Source of the DNA: Syntrophopropionicum propionicicum_A
GTDB lineage: Bacteria > Bacillota > Desulfotomaculia > Desulfotomaculales > Pelotomaculaceae
Direction of reading: 5' to 3'
Length of the DNA stretch: 64,000 bases
Assembly: GCF_048984525.1 (NCBI RefSeq)
Contig: NZ_JBMGJC010000008.1
Coordinates: forward strand, 158,748-222,747
How positions within the stretch are numbered: the first letter of the stretch is position 1; each line of letters opens with the position of its first letter. The position numbers were made by a program, and so were the translations under genes. Shown piece by piece: positions 43,107-50,818 of this stretch. The notes below the pieces were generated by a model. That model saw nothing but the letters and a program-made list of their open reading frames with translations, searched no databases and was not told where the DNA came from.

Positions 43107-43754
43107 TTATATGTTTTTTACTGTCTCCCAGTCCGCTAAAAATTTTTTTATGCCAGCGTCTGTCAACGGGTGATCGATCATCTGCTTGATTATTTTATAG
43201 GGCACTGTCGCTATATGCGCGCCGGCCCTGGCTGATTCTGTAACGTGGACCGGGTGTCTGATGCTGGCGGCAATCACCTGGGCCTGGATCTGGTGCAAGT
43301 CGAATATTTCCATAATATTACGTATCAGTTCAATTCCGTCCTCGCTGATATCGTCAAGGCGCCCCACAAAAGGGCTGACAAAAGTCGCGCCTGCCCTCGC
43401 GGCCAAAAGCGCCTGGTTGGCGGAAAAAATCAGGGTTACATTGGTGCGTATATTTTTATCGGCTAAAATTTTGGTTGCTTTTAAACCTTCGGCTGTCATC
43501 GGGATTTTAATAACAATGTTTGGATGGATAGATGCCAGTTCTACGGCTTCGGAAATCATGCCGGGGGCATCCGTGCTTATTACTTCCGCGCTGATCGGCC
43601 CATCCACAATGGAGACGATCTCCCTTACCACCTGGGCGAAGTTGCGGCCTTCCCTGGCGATCAGGGACGGGTTGGTCGTAACGCCGCAGATGACTCCGAG
43701 GGAATATGCCTCCCGTATTTCATCCACATTAGCGGTATCGATAAAAAGCTTCAC
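43107..43754 (-). CDS. fsa: Fructose-6-phosphate aldolase / short transaldolase
   Basis: The 215-aa protein begins MKLFIDTANVDEIREAYSLG and holds GVTTNPSLIAREG, the Schiff-base Lys in NIVIKIPMTAEGLKATK, and TNVTLIFSANQALLAARAGA with FVSPFVGRLDDI. This is the FSA/TalC short transaldolase group. The GTG at 43754 follows GGGAGG with good spacing; 21 further open codons upstream lie in heptamer repeats and are rejected. It is next to fba and rho, as in other firmicutes. Whether it acts as aldolase or transaldolase cannot be told from the sequence. Confidence 0.95.
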   Translation of the reverse strand: MKLFIDTANVDEIREAYSLGVICGVTTNPSLIAREGRNFAQVVREIVSIVDGPISAEVISTDAPGMISEAVELASIHPNIVIKIPMTAEGLKATKILADKNIRTNVTLIFSANQALLAARAGATFVSPFVGRLDDISEDGIELIRNIMEIFDLHQIQAQVIAASIRHPVHVTESARAGAHIATVPYKIIKQMIDHPLTDAGIKKFLADWETVKNI

Positions 43755-43824
43755 CTTTTTCTCAACCTCCCAATTCAGAAGTCGGTCGTCAGACGTCAGA
43801 TGCCGGAATTCATGCATTCCATCG

Positions 43825-44120
43825 GGGACATACTTCTGACCCCAGAGAAATGCTTATTAGTGAAGTGTGTCCCCATTCCTCTGTCTGGTAACATTAAACG
43901 ATACAGTGTTGCAGAAACGGAAGTGTGTCCCCATTCCGCTGTCAGGGTATGTTTTGTTAAGCCACGAGTTTGCTGAAATACGTGTCACGAGAACCGTCCC
44001 CTTGACACGATTTGAAGTGTGTCCCCATCCTGCAGCAGGGCGGGATTTATCCCGCCAAAGTTGTGCGGCTGAAGCCGCACCTACATCTCTCACGTCCCAC
44101 GTCTCATATCTCACATCTCA
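43825..44120. repeat. Repeat block: REP-like pair, double-dyad element and heptamer array
   Basis: This 368-bp gap is nearly all repeats. Two REP-like copies follow each other (GTGTCCCCATTCCTCTGTC at about 43866 and GTGTCCCCATTCCGCTGTC at about 43924), the second continuing to GTGTCACGAGAACCGTCCCC. A double dyad (GGCGGGATTTATCCCGCC, GTGCGGCTGAAGCCGCAC) spans about 44036-44083. A heptamer array (CTCACGT, CCCACGT, CTCATAT, CTCACAT, CTCAAAT) runs to the fba stop. Confidence 0.85.
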
Positions 44121-44122
44121 AA

Positions 44123-44977
44123 TCACGCTTTGTTCGAGCTGCCGAAAATCCGTATTTTCTCCCTGATTACTTCGACTGCAGCCTCCCTGGCCGGGGCAAG
44201 CATCTTGCGGGGATCTATCTCCCTGGGATTAGCGTCCAGGACCTTCCGCGCGGCCTCTGTAAAGGCCTCTCTTATATTGGTATCTATATTGACCTTGCGC
44301 ACACCCAGCCGGATAGCCTCCCGGATAGCGTCATCAGGCACACCGGAAGAGCCGTGCAGCACGATGGGAATATTTACGAGCGATTTAATTTTTTCCAGAC
44401 GGGGAAAATCAAGCTCGGGTATTCCCTTATACTGCCCGTGGGCGGTACCGATGGCTATGGCCAGCGAGTCCACCCCGGTTTCGCGCACAAAGGTCTCAGC
44501 CTCCCCGGGATCTGTAAAAAAGGCGTCCCGCTCGCTGACTGTGATATCATCTTCAGTCCCGCCTATTTTGCCCAGCTCGCCTTCCACTGACACACCTACC
44601 GCCCTAGCCACATCCAGCACCCGTTTGGTCAGCTTGATGTTCTCCGCCAGGGGCAGCTTGGAGCCGTCGATCATAACCGAGGAAAAACCAGCACGGATGC
44701 ACTGCATGCACTGTTCGAAGCTGGTGCCGTGGTCAAGGTGAAGCGCTACCGGCACATGGGTGCGCTCCGCGGCCAAATTGGCCATGGCCACTATGTAATC
44801 AATTCCCGCGTACTTTATGGCGCCCTGGCTCGCCTGCATGATCACCGGGGCGTTCTCGGCCTCGGCCGCAGCAACAATGGCCTGGACTATCTCCATATTG
44901 TTGCAGTTGAACGCGCCCACAGCGTACCCGCCGCCTTCAGCTTTTTTCAACAACTCAACCACACTGGTGAGAGACAT
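44123..44977 (-). CDS. fba: Class II fructose-1,6-bisphosphate aldolase
   Basis: The 284-aa metalloenzyme shows GGGYAVGAFNCNNMEIVQAI, the zinc ligands in VALHLDHGTSFEQC, GFSSVMIDGSKLPLAENI, GTAHGQYKG and VLHGSSGVPDDAIREAI with VRKVNIDTNIREAF. It catalyses the reversible aldol cleavage in glycolysis and gluconeogenesis. It is followed by repeats starting within a few bases of its TGA. It lies between fsa and a zinc-ribbon gene. Confidence 0.97.
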   Translation of the reverse strand: MSLTSVVELLKKAEGGGYAVGAFNCNNMEIVQAIVAAAEAENAPVIMQASQGAIKYAGIDYIVAMANLAAERTHVPVALHLDHGTSFEQCMQCIRAGFSSVMIDGSKLPLAENIKLTKRVLDVARAVGVSVEGELGKIGGTEDDITVSERDAFFTDPGEAETFVRETGVDSLAIAIGTAHGQYKGIPELDFPRLEKIKSLVNIPIVLHGSSGVPDDAIREAIRLGVRKVNIDTNIREAFTEAARKVLDANPREIDPRKMLAPAREAAVEVIREKIRIFGSSNKA

Positions 44978-45076
44978 AAAAATACCTCCTCCATAGAAGC
45001 TAATGAAGAATTAAGCGGTGCATCACACCACAATTAAAAGCTCCATTATCCAAAGTATAGACGGAGAAGGTTGATT

Positions 45077-45760
45077 TTATGTTTTACTTCTTTTACGGCG
45101 AGTTTTTTTAGGCTTACTGGTATTGGCCAGGCTGTCAAGGCATTTAAAACCATGCCTTGCAAGCTCAATAGTCTCAACCTGCCTGATAACGTTTAAGTCA
45201 TCCTCCGTCTCGGCATAAATAATGTTTATACTGTCGCAGTTCCTGCAGTGCAATTCCAGGCAGTCCGGAAAAAGCTCAACCTCTATTTTTAAATTGCCGC
45301 ACTGGCAGTACAGCTCACCCTGTTCAGCAATTTCATGCAGACAATTTAATACCTCGTACATGATATCAGAATTGTGAAAATAACCTTCGCTGTTTATATC
45401 ATCAGCCAGCGCCTCCAGTTCCTGCTCGTGGCTGGATATTATCTGCTTAACCTTTGGCTCCGGCCCGATGTAGCCAAGTTCAAGGCCGGTATCGCTGCAA
45501 GGCATGCTTATAACTTCCCCGGACCAGAGCGTCCTGCCGGTAAATTCCATTAAATGCCTGGTTTCGCAAACCATACAGGGTACCTGAAGCCTGTATTGCA
45601 AATAATTATTTGTACTAGTAATCAGTTTAACTGCTCCACAGGAGCAGTTTATATAGTATGATTTGCACTTGCAGATTATGAAGCGGGAAAAATCGTGGTA
45701 CTCCATTTTCCCACACACGGGGCAGCGCATGGCCATAACGGCATTTGTAGTTATAAGCAT
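45077..45760 (-). CDS. Conserved-looking zinc-ribbon protein of unknown function
   Basis: I do not recognise this 227-aa protein as a named family. It carries five cysteine clusters: MRCPVCGKMEY, ICKCKSYYINCSCGAVK, VPCMVCETRHLMEF, YCQCGNLKIEVELF and LHCRNCDSINIIYAE. This suggests two or more zinc ribbons, with a basic tail (SKPKKTRRKRSKT) that could touch nucleic acid. A GGGGGGG run precedes ATG at 45760; an upstream open extension of 44 codons is not supported. It stands between spo0F and fba, where Bacillus has no such gene. A regulatory or RNA-binding role is only a guess. Confidence 0.65.
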   Translation of the reverse strand: MLITTNAVMAMRCPVCGKMEYHDFSRFIICKCKSYYINCSCGAVKLITSTNNYLQYRLQVPCMVCETRHLMEFTGRTLWSGEVISMPCSDTGLELGYIGPEPKVKQIISSHEQELEALADDINSEGYFHNSDIMYEVLNCLHEIAEQGELYCQCGNLKIEVELFPDCLELHCRNCDSINIIYAETEDDLNVIRQVETIELARHGFKCLDSLANTSKPKKTRRKRSKT

Positions 45761-45960
45761 GCTGTCCCCCCCTAAAACGCTCTGTATACACCAGACAAAG
45801 GATATAAGCTTATTTATTGCTTCGCCATACAGGGGAAAAGTCCTTCTTAAGCTGGCGCGGCTAATACCAAAAAATCGACTCACCGAAAACATTGCCGGAT
45901 TTTGCTTTTAATATGCGTGATGAAACCAATTAATTATATCCGCAAGCTTAATAGGTTTTA

Positions 45961-46374
45961 TCATCCGATATCTTTTTTCATTTCTTTTTTTAAGTCCTCT
46001 TCCGCGATCAGTCCTCTGACCAAATAACGCACCTCGTTCAAATCAAACGGTTTGTTTATATAACACTTTACCCCTCTTTTTTTTGCCTCGGCAATAATGT
46101 CCAGCTCACCGTAAGCAGTCATCATCACCACTGGAATGTCCGGGGCAATCCGGCGCAGCCCTTCCAGAGTCTCCAATCCGCTCATGCCGGGCATTTTAAC
46201 ATCCAGCAGAATAAGCGAGGGCAGCTTGGCACTGGCTTTTTTGACAGCTTCTGTGCCGCTTGAAGCTGTTTCAACATTGTAGCCTTCCTCGGCGAAGGCT
46301 TCGGACAAAAATCTCCGAACCCCGGCCTGATCATCGACGATCAGCAGGTTATGAGGCAACGCCAATTTTATCAC
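45961..46374 (-). CDS. spo0F: Response regulator receiver protein, Spo0F-like
   Basis: The 137-aa single-domain receiver has the acidic pair in LLIVDDQAGVRRFLSEAF, the phosphorylated Asp in LILLDVKMPGMSGLETLE, the Thr in VVMMTAYGELDIIAEAKK and the Lys in CYINKPFDLNEV. No output domain is present. Location upstream of fba and downstream of pyrG is the Bacillus spo0F position, so it is probably the phosphorelay intermediate feeding Spo0A, although many clostridia-like sporeformers phosphorylate Spo0A directly. Confidence 0.88.
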   Translation of the reverse strand: MIKLALPHNLLIVDDQAGVRRFLSEAFAEEGYNVETASSGTEAVKKASAKLPSLILLDVKMPGMSGLETLEGLRRIAPDIPVVMMTAYGELDIIAEAKKRGVKCYINKPFDLNEVRYLVRGLIAEEDLKKEMKKDIG

Positions 46375-46504
46375 ACCCCCCGGAATACTCAGAAAAGTAA
46401 AAGTACTTATCTGAAGGCTCCATGAGTAAGCAAAGTAGAGATAACATTCTGCACCGATTTCTAAATTCCTCCAGGCAGCAGAAAAAAGGTGTAAAATCCT
46501 TATT

Positions 46505-47260
46505 TTAAAAATAACCGGGGATATTTGTGTTTATTGGAAATGCGGAGAATATTAATACGACTGCTATCACTGATAAAATGAGCAGCAAAAACAGGGCCAG
46601 GTAAGGAATAAAAAACACTAAGACAGAACGCCCTGTGGGAAGCCGGTAAACTTCTCTAATCCCAATCACCAATACAACACTGCTCCATATTCCCGCTGCC
46701 AGACCGGCCAGCAATAATAACACGGTTACAGCCAGGTTCCCCAAGCCATACCAGTACCCCAAAAATTGGAAAGGCGCCAATAGTGTATTGGGCAGGCCGG
46801 CCAGGCCCACTGCCGCAAAAACACCCCTCACAACGCCCCGCCCTCCCAGTAAATCAGCGGCCAGGTGCAGGACGGCGCTGTAACCGAACCATTTTACATA
46901 GCTGAAAACAAGTCCGATAAAAGCCCCGACAGGCAGCAGCGCTCCCGGAAGAACAGCGCTGGTGTCAAGGCTCTGGCTCAAAACCCTTGAAAAAGTAAGC
47001 AGCCCCATTAAAGTACCCAAAATGCTGAGTATGGTGACAATTACCAGCGCTGTCACCAGCGGCGGATTAGCCGCCGCTCTTTTCATAGTCTTCACAGGAT
47101 CAAACAGTACACCGTAGACTATTTCCAAAAAACCCTGGGGCTCCCCGTCATTAACACCGAGTCCATCCATCTCCGGAGCTGCCGCGGCATTGCCAACTTC
47201 CAGCAGCTCATCACCCACAACGTTACCCTGTCCATTATCAAGGCCGGCATCTCCGCTCAA
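46505..47260 (-). CDS. YIP1-family membrane protein
   Basis: The 251-aa protein has an acidic N-terminus, then GVLFDPVKTMKRAAANPPLV (the typical Yip1 entry) and about five membrane helices (ALVIVTILSILGTLMGLL; GALLPVGAFIGLVFSYV; AVTVLLLLAGLAAGIWSSVV; VFFIPYLALFLLLILSVIAV). The function in bacteria is unknown. It is encoded between sppA and spo0F and overlaps neither. Confidence 0.75.
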   Translation of the reverse strand: MSGDAGLDNGQGNVVGDELLEVGNAAAAPEMDGLGVNDGEPQGFLEIVYGVLFDPVKTMKRAAANPPLVTALVIVTILSILGTLMGLLTFSRVLSQSLDTSAVLPGALLPVGAFIGLVFSYVKWFGYSAVLHLAADLLGGRGVVRGVFAAVGLAGLPNTLLAPFQFLGYWYGLGNLAVTVLLLLAGLAAGIWSSVVLVIGIREVYRLPTGRSVLVFFIPYLALFLLLILSVIAVVLIFSAFPINTNIPGYF

Positions 47261-47284
47261 AATAAAAACCCCCTTCTTCTACAG

Positions 47285-48214
47285 TCACTGCAGCTGATAA
47301 GTGCGTTCGGCTTCTCCCAGGTAAGGAAGAAAGGGCCATGCGGACTGCCACAAAGCGTTCCCGCCTGCGGCGCCAAACAGTTCGCGAAAAATGTTTTTAG
47401 GCCCCAGTTCCACAACTGTAGGCTCCCCCGGTATTCCCGCCAGGGAACCGGCTAAAAGGACAGCGTCGTGGAAGTCGCCCAGTTGGTCTACCAGGCCCAG
47501 CTCTTTAGCCTGGCGGCCGGTATAAACCCTGCCGTCAGCCAGGGCTCTGACCGTGGGGACGTCCATATGCCTGCCCTGCGCCACGTATTCTACAAACTGG
47601 CTGTAGATATCGTCAATCATGGACTGGAAGATGGCCCGTTCCTCAGGTGTTGACGGCCTGCTTGACGATCCCATATCCTTGTACGGGCCGCTTTTAAATG
47701 TTTCCGTATCGACACCAATTTTTCCATAAAGGCCCTGCAGGTCGTAGCGCTCCATGATCACGCCGATACTGCCGGTCATTGTCCCCGGATTGGCCACGAT
47801 GCGGTCAGTCCCTGCCGCAATCCAGTACGCTCCCGAGGCCGCCGTGTCCCCCATTGAAGCCACTACTTTTTTGCCGGATTTTCTGAGCCTTTCCACTTCA
47901 GCGCCGATTTCCTGGGCTGCCGCGGCAGTCCCGCCCGGGCTGTTGAGGCGGATTACAACGGCCTTAAGCCCGGGATCCCTTGCCGCTTCCCTCAATGCCG
48001 CGGCGACATCCTCAGACACAATTTGATCTCCAAAAGCTCCCCCTGGCTGGCCGTTGGCGATAACGCCTTCTATGTATATTATCCCCACTTCACCTTTACC
48101 CTGGCTGCTTCCGGCGGCATTGCCGCCCGGCTGCGAAATTGCGGCAAATACAATGGTAAGGGCTACTACACCGAGCAAAATTCCCGCAATGATTTTTTTC
48201 TTTATAGCAATCAT
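47285..48214 (-). CDS. sppA: Signal peptide peptidase SppA (S49 family)
   Basis: The 309-aa protein has an N-terminal membrane anchor (IIAGILLGVVALTIVFAAI). The S49 domain follows with the nucleophile Ser in SMGDTAASGAYWIAAGTDRI and the catalytic Lys in TETFKSGPYKDMGSSSR, and VIRLNSPGGTAAAAQEI beforehand. Its length fits the short SppA of Gram-positive bacteria. It degrades signal peptides and membrane peptides. It is encoded just downstream of pyrG. Confidence 0.92.
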   Translation of the reverse strand: MIAIKKKIIAGILLGVVALTIVFAAISQPGGNAAGSSQGKGEVGIIYIEGVIANGQPGGAFGDQIVSEDVAAALREAARDPGLKAVVIRLNSPGGTAAAAQEIGAEVERLRKSGKKVVASMGDTAASGAYWIAAGTDRIVANPGTMTGSIGVIMERYDLQGLYGKIGVDTETFKSGPYKDMGSSSRPSTPEERAIFQSMIDDIYSQFVEYVAQGRHMDVPTVRALADGRVYTGRQAKELGLVDQLGDFHDAVLLAGSLAGIPGEPTVVELGPKNIFRELFGAAGGNALWQSAWPFLPYLGEAERTYQLQ

Positions 48215-48327
48215 CTCCCCCGCTAAATTCTTTTAACATTTAGATTTTACCCTGAAAATTTATTGAAATGCGTTTTATCGGCAAGCAAAAAAGCCTTGGT
48301 TTTACCCAAAGCTGTCAAAATAAGCTG

Positions 48328-49941
48328 CTAACTGTATTTTTGCTTTTTATATTTCATGGAAGCTCTTATAAATTCCCTGAACAGCGGGTGCGGCCGGTTT
48401 GGCCGGGACTTGAACTCCGGGTGAAACTGGGTGGCCACAAACCAGGGGTGGCCTGGCAACTCGACAATCTCCACCAGGTAGCCGTTGGGCAGGGTCCCGC
48501 TGAAAGACAGGCCGTGCTGTGCCAGCTCGCCGCGGTAGTCATTATTGAGCTCGTAACGGTGCCGGTGCCTCTCCTCGATAGAATCCTGCCCATAACATTC
48601 ATGGGCCAGGGATCCCGGCAGAAGCTTGCAGGGATATCTCCCCAGGCGCATCGTGCCGCCTTTCATGTCAAGCTCTCTCTGCTCTGGCAGCAGGTCTATC
48701 ACCGGGTAAGCAGTGGCCGGGTTAAACTCAGTGCTGTTGGCGTCCTGCCAACCGACCACATTGCGGGAGTATTCCACGACTGCCAGCTGCATTCCCAGGC
48801 AGAGCCCCAAATAAGGAACTTTGTTTTCCCGCGCGTACCTTATGGCTTCAATTTTGCCGTCAATGCCACGGTCCCCAAAACCGCCGGGCACAAGTATGCC
48901 GTCAACATTTTTTAATAGATCGCGGACGTTTGACCGGTTTACTTCCTCCGAGTTAATCCATTCTATGGTAATGGCGGAGCCATGGAAAAATCCCGCGTGA
49001 CGCAGCGCCTCGGCCACGCTGAGGTAAGCGTCGTGCAGGGAGACGTACTTGCCGACCAACCCTATAGTTGTATTATGGCTGAGGTTTTTCAGCTTCAACA
49101 CCATTTCGCGCCATTCGGTCAAATCAGGGGGGGCAGTGGTCATGCCGATCTTTTCCAGGACGATGTCGGCCAGCCCTTCTTCCTCCAGCGCCAGGGGCAC
49201 TTCGTAAATAGACGGCGCGTCCAGGGCCTGGATCACCGCCTCTTTGTCGATATCACAGAACAACGCCAGCTTTTCTTCCATGTCCTTGGTAAGCGGCTGT
49301 TCCGTGCGGCAGACGATTATATCAGGCTGGATGCCTATACTCCTCAGCTCTTTGACACTGTGCTGGGTGGGCTTGGTTTTAAGTTCGTTGGCGGCGCGCA
49401 GGTATGGGACCAGGGTGACATGAATATAAATTACGTTTCCCTTGCCCAGGTCGCTTTTCAGCTGCCGGATGGCCTCGAGAAACGGCAGGGATTCGATGTC
49501 GCCCACCGTGCCGCCGATCTCGGTAATGATCACGTCGGCGCTGGACTCGGTAGCAACACGGCGCACCTGTTCTTTTATTTCGTTAGTGATATGTGGAATC
49601 ACCTGGACAGTGCCTCCCAGGTAATCGCCCCTGCGCTCCTTATTTATCACCGCGCTGTAAATTCCACCTGTGGTGACGTTGCAGCTGCGTGAAATATTAA
49701 TATCGATAAAGCGCTCGTAATGTCCCAGGTCGAGGTCTGTTTCCGCGCCGTCTTCAGTGACAAAAACTTCCCCGTGCTGGTAAGGGCTCATTGTACCCGG
49801 GTCAACATTGATGTAAGGGTCCAGCTTTTGAATGGCCACTGTCAGCCCGCGGCTTTTTAAAAGACGCCCGAGGGAAGCGGCGGTAATTCCTTTGCCCAGT
49901 GATGAAACCACACCGCCGGTAACAAATACGAATTTGGCCAT
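48328..49941 (-). CDS. pyrG: CTP synthase
   Basis: The 537-aa enzyme has the N-terminal synthetase (KFVFVTGGVVSSLGKGITAA, KLDPYINVDPGTMSPYQHGE with VFVTEDGAETDLDLGHYERF). The C-terminal glutamine amidotransferase has the nucleophile Cys in VPYLGLCLGMQLAVVEYSRN and the HPE end FVATQFHPEFKSRPNRPHPL. It makes CTP from UTP. I saw no strong pyrG-type attenuator ahead of it. It lies downstream of the xapX gene. Confidence 0.98.
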   Translation of the reverse strand: MAKFVFVTGGVVSSLGKGITAASLGRLLKSRGLTVAIQKLDPYINVDPGTMSPYQHGEVFVTEDGAETDLDLGHYERFIDINISRSCNVTTGGIYSAVINKERRGDYLGGTVQVIPHITNEIKEQVRRVATESSADVIITEIGGTVGDIESLPFLEAIRQLKSDLGKGNVIYIHVTLVPYLRAANELKTKPTQHSVKELRSIGIQPDIIVCRTEQPLTKDMEEKLALFCDIDKEAVIQALDAPSIYEVPLALEEEGLADIVLEKIGMTTAPPDLTEWREMVLKLKNLSHNTTIGLVGKYVSLHDAYLSVAEALRHAGFFHGSAITIEWINSEEVNRSNVRDLLKNVDGILVPGGFGDRGIDGKIEAIRYARENKVPYLGLCLGMQLAVVEYSRNVVGWQDANSTEFNPATAYPVIDLLPEQRELDMKGGTMRLGRYPCKLLPGSLAHECYGQDSIEERHRHRYELNNDYRGELAQHGLSFSGTLPNGYLVEIVELPGHPWFVATQFHPEFKSRPNRPHPLFREFIRASMKYKKQKYS

Positions 49942-50138
49942 AAATTAAATAAGCCTCCTGTTATATCTTGGTAAGACAATGGTATTAAACCACCTCTCCC
50001 ATTCTATCTTTTTAACCGACATAGAGTCAATAGAACGCTCAAAAATTAAACCCGGGTTACCGCTGCGGGATACAGCAGCCTGTCCGGGCACACGCCTTGG
50101 GCCTTGGAACTAATAAACCTACTCCCCCACGAATGCGT

Positions 50139-50303
50139 TCACTTTCCAATACCAAGCTTTGTCGCTGCAAGATAGCCCAGCAGGATGCCGAAAATACCCA
50201 TCACTCCGGCCAGGTTCGGCGGACCGGGGATCGGCAGCTTAAGCCTGGCAAAAAGCAGCCCGACAATAAATCCGGTAAGAGTAGTAAGGACAACTTCTCT
50301 CAT
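50139..50303 (-). CDS. Small XapX-domain membrane protein
   Basis: A 54-aa gene between pyrG and the nonamer island: it begins MREVVLTTLTGFIVGLLFAR, then LKLPIPGPPNLAGVMGIFGI and ends LLGYLAATKLGIGK. The pattern (a hydrophobic helix, LPIPxPPxLAGVxGIxG, a second helix) is that of the XapX domain (DUF1427). CGGAGG lies seven bases before the ATG at 50303. Function is unknown; such proteins are predicted small inner-membrane proteins. Confidence 0.88.
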   Translation of the reverse strand: MREVVLTTLTGFIVGLLFARLKLPIPGPPNLAGVMGIFGILLGYLAATKLGIGK

Positions 50304-50335
50304 GTTCAATCCTCCGGTTGGAGTTTTTAATAAAC

Positions 50336-50818
50336 TATTTTCACAGGATTAACAAGATTATCAGGATTTACTCTTTATTTTGATAAGCATCTTCTAAACT
50401 TTCGTTTTATTTGTACAGAAGACCCAAAATTTATGATTAGCCCCGTATTTAAGCCAGTAGCTGTAAGATAATTAACGAGCTGAACTTCATGTTCTCTGGT
50501 TATCGCTTTAACTGTTTTTAATTCAACAATAATTGATTTTCGACTAATAAATCAGCATAATAATCTCCGACTACTTCTTGTTTATAATAAACTTTAATTG
50601 GAACTTGTTGTTCGACTTTAAGGTTTTTATCAGTCAAATCCATTTTTAAAGCATTCTCATACACTTTTTCCATAAAGCCTGCTCCTAACACATTATGCAC
50701 ATTAAAAGCACAGCTTATGACCTTTTCCGTTAAAAGATTTTCCTCCATCCTGATATACCCCTAATAAAATCTTGTTAATCTTAAAAATCCTGTTAATCCT
50801 GTGCTGATTAATTTGTTT
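50336..50818. repeat. Nonamer-repeat island 6, enclosing a broken GxxExxY gene
   Basis: The left array (TTTTCACAGGATTAACAAG, TCAGGATTTA) spans 50336-50371. The right inverted array (AATCTTGTTAATC to AATCCTGTGCTG) spans about 50768-50806 and ends ATTTGTTTTAC, whose minus-strand GTAAAAC contains the argS stop TAA. The interior is a GxxExxY pseudogene, so this is the only island in the window with recognisable coding content. Confidence 0.85.
50374..50748 (-). pseudogene. GxxExxY-family gene inactivated by one frameshift
   Basis: Reading from ATG at 50748 gives MEENLLTEKVISCAFNVHNV and the motif GAGFMEKVYENAL (a GxxExxY match), then VPIKVYYKQEVVGDYYADLL and VENQ. The frame then runs into a stop near 50518. 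Shifting frame at that point continues the family pattern: IIVELKTVKAITREHEVQLV, NYLTATGLNTGLIINFGSSV, ending in RKFRRCLSK and TAA at 50374. A single-base deletion explains this. The total of about 124 codons equals the family size. The family belongs to the PD-(D/E)XK nuclease superfamily in my recollection. The gene sits inside nonamer island 6. Confidence 0.85.
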
